Of a DNA stretch of 56,467 nt, positions 20,335 through 30,690 are shown piece by piece (the first letter of the stretch is position 1; every line of letters begins with the position of its first letter). The stretch comes from Cristatella mucedo (lineage: Eukaryota; Bryozoa; Phylactolaemata; Cristatellidae). The notes under the pieces are model-generated. The model searched no databases, had not been told where the DNA came from, and saw nothing but the letters and a program-made list of their open reading frames with translations. The stretch covers positions 1 to 56,467 of the forward strand of contig WPIO01000405.1 in the NCBI GenBank assembly GCA_009760855.2, in the 5' to 3' direction. The position numbers and the translations under genes are program-made.

Positions 20335-22943
20335 ATCTGCATGTCGGAGGGGTAAGCTTGCTGGCAGCAGAGTGCTGCACCTTGTTTAAAGCATTTCGCA
20401 CGTAAATAACACGTTTCGTACGAATTTGCAGCAGATCGCGGAATCTTTAGAAAGTTCAAATCTGCATGTAGGAGCGTGAGCTTGCTGGCAGCAGAGTGCT
20501 GGACCTTGTTTAAAGCATTTCGCACGTTAATAACACGTTTCGCACCAGTTTGCAGCAGATCGCGGAATATGTAGAAAGTTCAAATCTGCATATCGGAGCG
20601 TGTGCTGGCTTGCAGCAGAGTGCTTCACCCTGGTTAAAGCATTTCGCACGTAAATAACACGTTTCGCTCCAGTTTGCAGCAGATCGCGGAATATGTAGAA
20701 ACTTCAAATCTGCATGTCGGAGCGTGCGCTTGCTGGCAGCAGAGTGCTGCACCTTGTTTAAAGCATTTCGCACGTAAATAACACGTTTCGCACGAGTTCG
20801 CAGCAGATCGCGGAATATGTAGAACTTTCAAATCTGCATGTCGGAGCGTGCACTAACTGGCAGCAGAGTGCTGCACCATGTTTAAAGCATTTCGCACGTA
20901 AATAACACGTTTCGCACAGTTTCGCAGGGCAGATCGCGGAATACTGTAGAAACTCAAATCTGCATGTTCGGAGCGTGAGCTGGCTGGCAGCAGAGTGCTG
21001 CACCTTGTTTAAAGCATTTCGCACGCAAATAACACGTTTTGCACGAGTTCGCAGCAGATCGCGGAATAGGTACAAACATCAAATCTGCGTGTCGGAGCGT
21101 GCCCCGGCTGGCAGCAGAGTGCTGCACCTTGTTTAAAGCATTTCGCACGTAAATAACACGTTTCGCACGAGTTTGCAGCAGATCGCGGAATATGTAGAAA
21201 CTTCAAATCTGCATGTCGGAGCGTGCGCTTGCTGGCAGTAGAGTGCTGCACCTTGTTTAAAGCATTTCGCACGTAAATAACACGTTTCGCTCGCACGAGT
21301 TCGATGCAGATTGCGGAATATGTAGAAACTTCAAATCTGCATGTAGGAGCGTGCCCTGGCTGGCAGCAGAGTGCTGCACCTTGTTTAAAGCATTTCGCAC
21401 GTAAATAACACGTTTCGCACGAGTTTGCAGCAGATCGCGGAATCTGTAGAAAGTTCAAATCTGCATGTCGAAGCGTGTGCTGGCTTGCAGCAGAGTGCTG
21501 CACCTTGTTTAAAGCATTTCGCACGTAAATAACACGTTTCGCACCAATTCGCAGCAGATCGCTGAATATGTAGAAACTTCAAATCTGCGTGTCGGAGCGT
21601 GCCCTTGCTGGCAGCAGAGTGCTGCACCTTGTTTAAAGCATTTCGCACGTAAATAACACGTTTCGCTCTAGTTTGCAGCAGATCGCGGAATATGTAGAAA
21701 CTTCAAATCTGCATGTCGGAGCGTGAGCTTGCTGGCAGCAGAGTGCTGCACCTTGTTTAAAGCATTTCGCACGTAAATAACACGTTTCGCACGAACTCGC
21801 GGCAGATCGCAAAATATGCGGAAACTTCAAATCTGCATGTAGGAGCGTGCGCTTGCTGGCAGCAGAGTGCTGCACTTGTTTAAAGCATTTCGCACGTAAA
21901 TAACACGTTTCGCACGAGTTCGCAGCAGATCGCGGAATCTGTAGAAAGTTCAAATCTGCATATCGCAGCGTGTGCTGGCTTGCAGCAGAGTGCTTCACCT
22001 TGTTTAAAGCATTTCGCACGTAAATAACACGTTTCGCACGAGTTCGCAGCAGATCGCTGAATCTGTAGAAAGTTCAAATCTGCATATCGGAGCGTGTGCT
22101 GGCTTGCAGCAGAGTGCTGCACCTTGTTTAAAGCATTTCGCACGGAAATAACACGTTTCGCACGAGTTCGCAGCAGATCGCGGAATATGTAGAAACTTCA
22201 AATCTGCATGTCGGAGCGTGCGCTTGCTGGCAGTAGAGTGCTGCACTTGTTTAAAGCATTTCGCACGTAAATAACACGTTTCGCACGAGTTCGCAGCAGA
22301 TCGCGGAATCTGTAGAAAGTTCAAATCTGCATGTCCGGAGCGTGTGGTCTGGCTTGCAGCATAGTGCTTCACCTGTTTAAAGCATTTCGCACGTAAATAA
22401 CACGTTTTGCACCAGTTCGCAGCAGATCGCGGAATATGTAGAAACTTCAAATCTGCGTGTCGGAGCGTGCCCTGGCTGGCAGCAGAGTGCTGCACCTTGT
22501 TTAAAGCATTTCGCACGTAAATAACACGTTTCGCACGAGTTTGCAGCAGATCGCGGAATATGTATAAACTTCAAATCTGCATGTCGGAGCGTGTGCTTGC
22601 TGGCAGCAGAGTGCTGCACCTTGTTTAAAGCATTTCGCACGTAAATAACACGTTTTGCACGAACTCGCAGCAGATCGCGAAATATGTAGAAACTTCAAAT
22701 CTGCATGTCGGAGCGTGCGCTTGCTGGCAGTAGAGTGCTGCACCTTGTTTAAAGCATTTCGCACGTAAATAACACGTTTCGCACCAGTTCGCAGCAGATC
22801 GCGGAATAGGTAGAAACTTCAAATCTGCATGTCGGAGCGTGAGCTTGCTGGCAGCAGAGTGCGGCACCTTGTTTAAAGCATTTCGCACGTAAATAACACG
22901 TTTCGCACGAGTTCGCAGCAGATCGCGGAATATGTAGAAACTT
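20335..22943 (+). repeat. Variant-rich block 2
   Basis: Returns to the subfamilies of 14,590-16,580: ATCTGTAGAAAGTTC with CATATCGGAG and GCTTCACC, CTGCGTGTCGG with GCCCTGGC, GCAGTAGAG, and CACGAACTCGC. Boundaries with the uniform blocks are abrupt, within one or two monomers on the left side. Confidence 0.8.
21756..22002 (+). repeat. Two-monomer variant module, copy 2
   Basis: Same pair as at 15068: CACGAACTCGCGGCAGATCG, AAAATATGCGG, GCATGTAGGAGCGTG and GCACTTG, then ATCTGTAGAAAGTTC, CATATCGCAG, CTGGCTTGCAG and GCTTCACC. It lies almost exactly 54 monomers after copy 1. Confidence 0.85.
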
Positions 22944-23800
22944 TAAATCTGCATGTCATGAGCGTGCCGTCTTGCTGGCAGCAGAGTGCTGGCACATTGT
23001 TTAAAGCATTTCGCACGTAAATAACACGTTTCGCACGAGTGTCGCCAGCAGATTAGCGGAATATGGAGAAAGTTCAATCTGCATGGTCGGAGCGTGTGCT
23101 GGCTGGCAAGCAGAGTGCTGCAGCCCTTGTTTAACAAAGCATTTCGCCCGTAAATACACACGTTTCGCACCCAGTTCGCAAGCAGATTGCGGACCATATG
23201 TAGAACTTCCAATCTGCATGTAGGATCGTGAGCTTTGCTGGCAGCATTGTGCTGCACCTTGTTAAAAGCATTTCGCACGAAAATAACACTTTCGCGCACG
23301 AGTTTGCGGCAGATTGGCGGAATCGGTTGAAAACTTCACATTCTGCATGCCGAATCGTGTCCCTGGCTTGCCGCAGAGTGCTGCTCCTTGTATTAAAGAA
23401 TTTCGCACGGAAACATAACACTTTTCGCCCTAAATCGCAGCAGAATCGCGGAATCTTAAGAAAGTTGAAAATCTGCGTTTCGAAGCGTGCCCTGTCTTGC
23501 AGCAGAGTGCTTGAACTTGTTTAAAGCATTTCGCACGTAAATAACACGTTTCAACTACAGTTTTGCCGCAGATCGCTGCATATGTGAGAAACTTTCAAAT
23601 CTGCGTGTCGGAGCGTGCGCTGGCTGGCAGTAGAGTTCTGCAGCACACCTTGTTTAACGCATTTCGCACTTCAATATCCCGTTTTCGCACCAATTCCGCC
23701 GCAGATCGCGGAATATGTAGAAACTTCAAATCTGCATGTCGGAGCGTGCGCCCTGGCTGGCAGCAGTGTGCTGCACCGTGTTTAAAGCATTTCGCACGTA
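22943..23800 (+). repeat. Indel-corrupted satellite segment
   Basis: Seven or so monomers are recognisable but carry frequent one- and two-base insertions and losses (for example GTGTCGCCAGCAGATTAGCG and TTTAACAAAGCATTTCGCCC). The flanking copies are clean on both sides. Dense short indels bounded this sharply suggest unpolished long-read consensus or a gap fill, rather than old sequence. Confidence 0.75.
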
Positions 23801-24028
23801 AATAACACGTTTGCCTCGAACTGCGCGGCAGATCGCAAAATATGCAGAAACTTCAAATCTGCATGTAGGAGCGTGCGCTTGCTGGCAGCAGAGTGCTGCA
23901 CATGTTTAAAGCATTTCGCACGTAAACAACACGTTTCGCACGAGTTCGCAGCAGATCGCGGAATCTATAGAAAGTTCAAATCTGCATATCGGAGCGTGTG
24001 CTGGCTTGCAGCAGAGTGCTTCACCTTG
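23781..24028 (+). repeat. Two-monomer variant module, copy 3
   Basis: Same pair as at 15068 and 21756: GCAAAATATGCAG, CATGTAGGAGCGTGCG and GCACATG, then ATCTATAGAAAGTTC, CATATCGGAG, CTGGCTTGCAG and GCTTCACC. It sits at the right edge of the corrupted segment. Confidence 0.8.
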
Positions 24029-27000
24029 TTGAAAGCATTTCGCACGTAAATAACACGTTTCGCACCAGTTCGCAGCATCGCGGAATATGTAGAAACTTCA
24101 AATCTGCATGTCGGAGCGTGTGCTGGCTTGCAGCAGAGTGCTGCACCTTGTTTAAAGCATTTCGCACGTAAATAACACGTTTCGCAGCAGTTGGCAGCAG
24201 ATCGCGGAATATGTAGAAACTTCAAATCTGCATGTCGGAGCGTGCGCTTGCTGGCAGCAGAGTGCTGCACCTTGTTTAAAGCATTTCGCACGTAAATAAC
24301 ACGTTTCGCACCAGTTTGCAGCAGATCGCGGAATATGTAGAAACTTCAAATCTGCATGTCGGAGCGTGAGCTGGCTGGCAGCAGAGTGCTGCACCTTGTT
24401 TAAAGCATTTCGCACGTAAATAACACGTTTCGCACCAGTTTGCAGCAGATCGCGGAATATGTAGAAACTTCAAATCTGCATGTCGGAGCGTGCGCTTGCT
24501 GGCAGCAGAGTGCTGCACCTTGTTTAAAGCATTTCGCACGTAAATAACACGTTTCGCACGAGTTTGCAGCAGATCGCGGAATATCTAGAAACTTCAAATC
24601 TGCATGTCGGAGCGTGTGCTGGCTGGCAGCAGAGTGCTGCACCTTGTTTAAAGCATTTCGCACGTAAATAACACGTTTCGCACCAATTTCCCAGCAGATC
24701 GCGGAATATGTAGAAACTTCAAATCTGCATGTCGGAGCGTGAGCTTGCTGGCAGCAGAGTGCTGCACCTTGTTTAAAGCATTTCGCACGTAAATAACACG
24801 TTTCGCACCAGTTCGCAGCAGATCGCGGAATATGTAGAAACTTCAAATCTGCATGTCGGAGCGTGCGCTGGCTGGCAGCAGAGTGCTGCACCTTGTTTAA
24901 AGCATTTCGCACGTAAATAACACGTTTCGCACCAATTCGCAGCAGATCGCGGAATATGTAGAAACTTCAAATCTGCATGTCGGAGCGTGCGCTTGCTGGC
25001 AGCAGAGTGCTGCACCTTGTTTAAAGCATTTCGCACGTAAATAACACGTTTCGCACCAGTTTGCAGCAGATCGCGGAATATGTAGAAACTTCAAATCTGC
25101 ATGTCGGAGCGTGAGCTTGCTGGCAGCAGAGTGCTGCACCTTGTTTAAAGCATTTCGCACGTAAATAACACGTTTCGCACCAAATCGCAGCAGATCGCGG
25201 AATATGTAGAAACTTCAAATCTGCATGTCGGAGCGTGCCCTGGCTGGCAGCAGAGTGCTGCACCTTGTTTAAAGCATTTCGCACGTAAATTACACGTTTC
25301 GCACGAGTTTCGCAGCAGATCGCGGAATATGTAGAAACTTCAAATCTGCATGTCGGAGCGTGAGCTTGCTGGCAGCAGAGTGCTGCACCTTGTTTAAAGC
25401 ATTTCGCACGTAAATAACACGTTTCGCACGAGTTCGCGGCAGATCGCGGAATATGTAGAAACTTCAAATCTGCATGTCGGAGCGTGCGCTTGCTGGCAGC
25501 AGAGTGCTGCACCTTGTTTAAAGCATTTCGCACGTAAATAACACGTTTCGCACGAGTTTGCAGCAGATCGCGGAATCTGTAGAAACTTCAAATCTGCATG
25601 TCGGAGCGTGTGCTGGCTTGCAGCAGAGTGCTGCACCTTGTTTAAAGCATTTCGCACGTAAATAACACGTTTCGCACCAGTTTCGCAGCAGATCGCGGAA
25701 TATGTAGAAACTTCAAATCTGCATGTCGGAGCGTGCGCTGGCTGGCAGCAGAGTGCTGCACCTTGTTTAAAGCATTTCGCACGTAAATAACACGTTTCGC
25801 ACCAGTTTGCAGCAGATCGCGGAATATGTAGAAACTTCAAATCTGCATGTCGGAGCGTGAGCTTGCTGGCAGCAGAGTGCTGCACCTTGTTTAAAGCATT
25901 TCGCACGTAAATAACACGTTTCGCACGAGTTCGCAGCAGATCGCGGAATATCTAGAAACTTCAAATCTGCATGTCGGAGCGTGCGCTTGCTGGCAGCAGA
26001 GTGCTGCACCTTGTTTAAAGCATTTCGCACGTAAATAACACGTTTCGCACGAGTTTGCGGCAGATCGCGGAATCTGTAGAAAGTTCAAATCTGCATGTCG
26101 GAGCGTGTGCTGGCTGGCAGCAGAGTGCTGCACCATGTTTAAAGCATTTCGCACGTAAATAACACGTTTCGCACGAGTTCGCAGCAGATCGCGGAATCTG
26201 TAGAAAGTTCAAATCTGCATGTCGGAGCGTGAGCTTGCTGGCAGCAGAGTGCTGCACCTTGTTTAAAGCATTTCGCACGTAAATAACACGTTTCGCACCA
26301 GTTTCCAGCAGATCGCGGAATATGTAGAAACTTCAAATCTGCGTGTCGGAGCGTGCCCTGGCTGACAGCAGAGTGCTGCACCTTGTTTAAAGCATTTCGC
26401 ACGTAAATAACACGTTTCGCACGAGTTCGCAGCAGATCGCGGAATCTGTAGAAACTTCAAATCTGCATGTCGGAGCGTGAGCTGGCTGGCAGCAGAGTGC
26501 TGCACCTTGTTTAAAGCATTTCGCACGTAAATAACACGTTTCGCACCAGTTTGCAGCAGATCGCGGAATATGTAGAAACTTCAAATCTGCATGTCGGAGC
26601 GTGCGCTTGCTGGCAGCAGAGTGCTGCACCTTGTTTAAAGCATTTCGCACGTAAATAACACGTTTCGCACCAGTTCGCAGCAGATCGCGGAATATGTAGA
26701 AACTTCAAATCTGCATGTCGGAGCGTGAGCTTGCTGGCAGCAGAGTGCTGCACCTTGTTTAAAGCATTTCGCACGTAAATAACACGTTTCGCACCAGTTT
26801 CGCAGCAGATCGCGGAATATGTAGAAACTTCAAATCTGCATGTCGGAGCGTGAGCTTGCTGGCAGCAGAGTGCTGCACCTTGTTTAAAGCATTTCGCACG
26901 TAAATAACACGTTTCGCACCAGTTTCGCAGCAGATCGCGGAATATGTAGAAACTTCAAATCTGCATGTCGGAGCGTGAGCTTGCTGGCAGCAGAGTGCTG

Positions 27001-28005
27001 CACCTTGTTTAAAGCATTTCGCACGTAAATAACACGTTTCGCACCAGTTTGCAGCAGATCGCGGAATATGTAGAAACTTCAAATCTGCATGTCGGAGCGT
27101 GAGCTTGCTGGCAGCAGAGTGCTGCACCTTGTTTAAAGCATTTCGCACGTAAATAACACGTTTCGCACCAAATCGCAGCAGATCGCGGAATATGTAGAAA
27201 CTTCAAATCTGCATGTCGGAGCGTGAGCTTGCTGGCAGCAGAGTGCTGCACCTTGTTTAAAGCATTTCGCACGTAAATAACACGTTTCGCACCAGTTTCC
27301 AGCAGATCGCGGAATATGTAGAAACTTCAAATCTGCATGTCGGAGCGTGAGCTGGCTGGCAGCAGAGTGCTGCACCTTGTTTAAAGCATTTCGCACGTAA
27401 ATAACACGTTTCGCTCCAGTTTGCAGCAGATCGCGGAATATGTAGAAACTTCAAATCTGCATGTCGGAGCGTGAGCTTGCTGGCAGCAGAGTGCTGCACC
27501 TTGTTTAAAAGATTTCGAACGTAAATAACACGATTCGCGCCAGTCTCCAGCAGATCGCGAAACATGTAGAAACTTCAAATCTGCATGTCGGAGCGTGAGC
27601 TTGCTGGCAGCAGAGTGCTGCACCTTGTTTAAAGCATTTCGCACGTAAATAACACGTTTCGCACCAGTTTCGCAGCAGATCGCGGAATATGTAGAAACTT
27701 CAAATCTGCATGTCGGAGCGTGCGCTTGCTGGCAGCAGAGTGCTGCACCTTGTTTAAAGCATTTCGCACGTAAATAACACGTTTCGCACCAGTTTGCAGC
27801 AGATCGCGGAATATGTAGAAACTTCAAATCTGCATGTCGGAGCGTGAGCTTGCTGGCAGCAGAGTGCTGCACCTTGTTTAAAGCATTTCGCACGTAAATA
27901 ACACGTTTCGCACGAATTCGCAGCAGATCGCGGAATATGTAGAAACTTCAAAATCTGCATGTCGGAGCGTGAGCTTGCTGGCAGCAGAGTGCTGCACCTT
28001 GTTTA

Positions 28006-28141
28006 AAGCATTTCGCACGTAAATAACACGTTTCGCACGAGTTTGCAGCAGATCGCATTCGCAGCAGATCGCGGAATATGTAGAAACTTCAAATCTGCAT
28101 GTCGGAGCGTGAGCTTGCTGGCAGCAGAGTGCTGCACCTTG
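28006..28141 (+). repeat. Monomer with 16-bp internal duplication
   Basis: GCAGCAGATCGC appears twice in succession (28045-28072), adding about 16 bases: the second copy is preceded by ATTC in place of GTTT. This is a local tandem duplication inside the unit. Confidence 0.85.
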
Positions 28142-28514
28142 TTTAAAGCATTTCGCACGTAAATAACACGTTTCGCACCAGTTTGCAGCAGATCGCGGAA
28201 TATGTAGAAACTTCAAATCTGCATGTCGGAGCGTGAGCTTGCTGGCAGCAGAGTGCTGCACCTTGTTTAAAGCATTTCGCACGTAAATAACACGTTTCGC
28301 ACCAGTTTGCAGCAGATCGCGGAATATGTAGAAACTTCAAATCTGCATGTCGGAGCGTGCGCTGGCTGGCAGCAGAGTGCTGCACCTTGTTTAAAGCATT
28401 TCGCACGTAAATAACACGTTTCGCTCCAGTTTCGCAGCAGATCGCGGAATATGTAGAAACTTCAAATCTGCATGTCGGAGCGTGAGCTTGCTGGCAGCAG
28501 AGTGCTGCACCTTG

Positions 28515-29758
28515 TTTAAAGCATTTCGCACGTAAATAACACGTTTCGCACCAGTTTCGCAGCAGATCGCGGAATATGTAGAAACTTCAAATCTGCATGT
28601 CGGAGCGTGAGCTTGCTGGCAGCAGAGTGCTGCACCTTGTTTAAAGCATTTCGCACGTAAATAACACGTTTCGCACCAGTTTGCAGCAGATCGCGGAATA
28701 TGTAGAAACTTCAAATCTGCATGTCGGAGCGTGAGCTTGCTGGCAGCAGAGTGCTGCACCTTGTTTAAAGCATTTCGCACGTAAATAACACGTTTCGCAC
28801 CAGTTTCGCAGCAGATCGCGGAATATGTAGAAACTTCAAATCTGCATGTCGGAGCGTGCGCTTGCTGGCAGCAGAGTGCTGCACCTTGTTTAAAGCATTT
28901 CGCACGTAAATAACACGTTTCGCACCAGTTTGCAGCAGATCGCGGAATATGTAGAAACTTCAAATCTGCATGTCGGAGCGTGAGCTTGCTGGCAGCAGAG
29001 TGCTGCACCTTGTTTAAAGCATTTCGCACGTAAATAACACGTTTCGCACCAGTTTGCAGCAGATCGCGGAATATGTAGAAACTTCAAATCTGCATGTCGG
29101 AGCGTGAGCTTGCTGGCAGCAGAGTGCTGCACCTTGTTTAAAGCATTTCGCACGTAAATAACACGTTTCGCACCAGTTTCGCAGCAGATCGCGGAATATG
29201 TAGAAACTTCAAATCTGCATGTCGGAGCGTGAGCTTGCTGGCAGCAGAGTGCTGCACCTTGTTTAAAGCATTTCGCACGTAAATAACACGTTTCGCACCA
29301 GTTTGCAGCAGATCGCGGAATATGTAGAAACTTCAAATCTGCATGTCGGAGCGTGTGCTTGCTGGCAGCAGAGTGCTGCACCTTGTTTAAAGCATTTCGC
29401 ACGTAAATAACACGTTTCGCACCAGTTTCGCAGCAGATCGCGGAATATGTAGAAACTTCAAATCTGCATGTCGGAGCGTGAGCTTGCTGGCAGCAGAGTG
29501 CTGCACCTTGTTTAAAGCATTTCGCACGTAAATAACACGTTTCGCACCAGTTTGCAGCAGATCGCGGAATATGTAGAAACTTCAAATCTGCATGTCGGAG
29601 CGTGAGCTTGCTGGCAGCAGAGTGCTGCACCTTGTTTAAAGCATTTCGCACGTAAATAACACGTTTCGCACCAGTTTGCAGCAGATCGCGGAATATGTAG
29701 AAACTTCAAATCTGCATGTCGGAGCGTGAGCTTGCTGGCAGCAGAGTGCTGCACCTTG
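28515..29758 (+). repeat. Candidate five-monomer higher-order repeat, two copies
   Basis: Scoring each monomer as C (AGTTTCGCAG, 125 bp) or T (AGTTTGCAG, 124 bp) gives C-T-C-T-T at 28515-29136 and again C-T-C-T-T at 29137-29758, each exactly 622 bases. The next unit (29759) is C. A run in the same cyclic order, T-T-C-T-C, lies at 31807-32428. Variants at unit 95-96 agree only partly, so this is a tentative assignment. Confidence 0.5.
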
Positions 29759-30044
29759 TTTAAAGCATTTCGCACGTAAATAACACGTTTCGCACGAGTT
29801 TCGCAGCAGATCGCGGAATATGTAGAAACTTCAAATCTGCATGTCGGAGCGTGCGCTTGCTGGCAGCAGAGTGCTGCACCTTGTTTAAAGCATTTCGCAC
29901 GTAAATAACACGTTTCGCACTAGTTCGCAGCAGATCGCGGAATATGTAGAAACTTCAAATCTGCATGTCGGAGCGTGCGCTTGCTGGCAGCAGAGTGCTG
30001 CACCTTGTTTAAAGCATTTCGCACGTAAATAACACGTTTCGCAC

Positions 30045-30690
30045 TAGTTCCCAGCAGATCGCGGAATCTGTAGAAAGTTTGAATCTGCATGTCGAAGCAT
30101 GTGCTGGCTTGCAGCAGAGTGCTGCACCTTGTTTAAAGCATTTCGCACGTAATAACACTTTCGCGCTGAGTTCGCGGCAGATTGCTGAATATTGTAGAAC
30201 TTCAAAGCTGCCATGCTAAGGAAAGCGTGAGCATGCTTGCCAGCCGTGTGCTGCACTTGTTTAAAAGCTGTCGGCACCGTAACCTAACACGTTTCGCACT
30301 AGTTCCCAGCAGATCGCGGAATCTGTAGAAAGTTCAAATCTGCATGTCGAAGCGTGTGCTGGCTTGCAGCAGAGTGCTGCACCTTGTTTAAAGCATTTCG
30401 CACCTAAATAACACGTTTCGGTCTCCGCAATTTCGAGTTTCCTCTCGCCCCATTCGCAGTTTCGAGCAGATCAGCGTGATATGAGAAACTTCAAATCTGC
30501 GTGTCGGCGCGTTGCCCGGGCTGGCCGCAGATTGCTTTAAAAAAAAACCTTTTTTAAAAAGCATTTTGCAAACAAAACGTAAATAACCACCGTTTCGTCG
30601 TCAAACGAGTTCAAAGCAGGCGCGGAATCTGTAGAAAGTCAATCCGCATATCGGAAGCTGTGCTGCTTGCAGCTAGTGCTGCACCTTGTT
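30045..30690 (+). repeat. Indel-corrupted satellite segment
   Basis: About five monomers with many short indels, an A-rich and T-rich tract at 30537-30565, and 30421-30455 (TCTCCGCAATTTCGAGTTTC onwards) that matches the unit poorly. Clean copies resume at about 30,690. As at 22,943, consensus error is the first explanation. The 35 bases at 30421-30455 are the least satellite-like stretch in the window but too short to assign. Confidence 0.75.

Larger units (their letters stand above)
16580..20335 (+). repeat. Uniform satellite block
   Basis: Near-identical canonical copies, with a few one-base insertions in the TTTCGCAG word, one 16-bp loss near 19117 and occasional CACCAAATCG units. This block gives the reference monomer. 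Confidence 0.85.
24140..30045 (+). repeat. Uniform satellite block with CCAGTTTCGCAG / CCAGTTTGCAG alternation
   Basis: Copies are close to canonical. The main length variation is a one-base insertion giving AGTTTCGCAG (125-bp units), mixed with AGTTTGCAG (124-bp units). One unit near 27,510-27,570 is diverged (AAAAGATTTCGAACG, GATTCGCGCCAGTCTCC, CGAAACATG). Confidence 0.85.

Noticed and set aside
30421-30565. Transposon fragment or poly-A tail of a retroposon
   Set aside because: The A and T runs lie inside an indel-corrupted island, with recognisable satellite words before and after and no target-site duplication visible.
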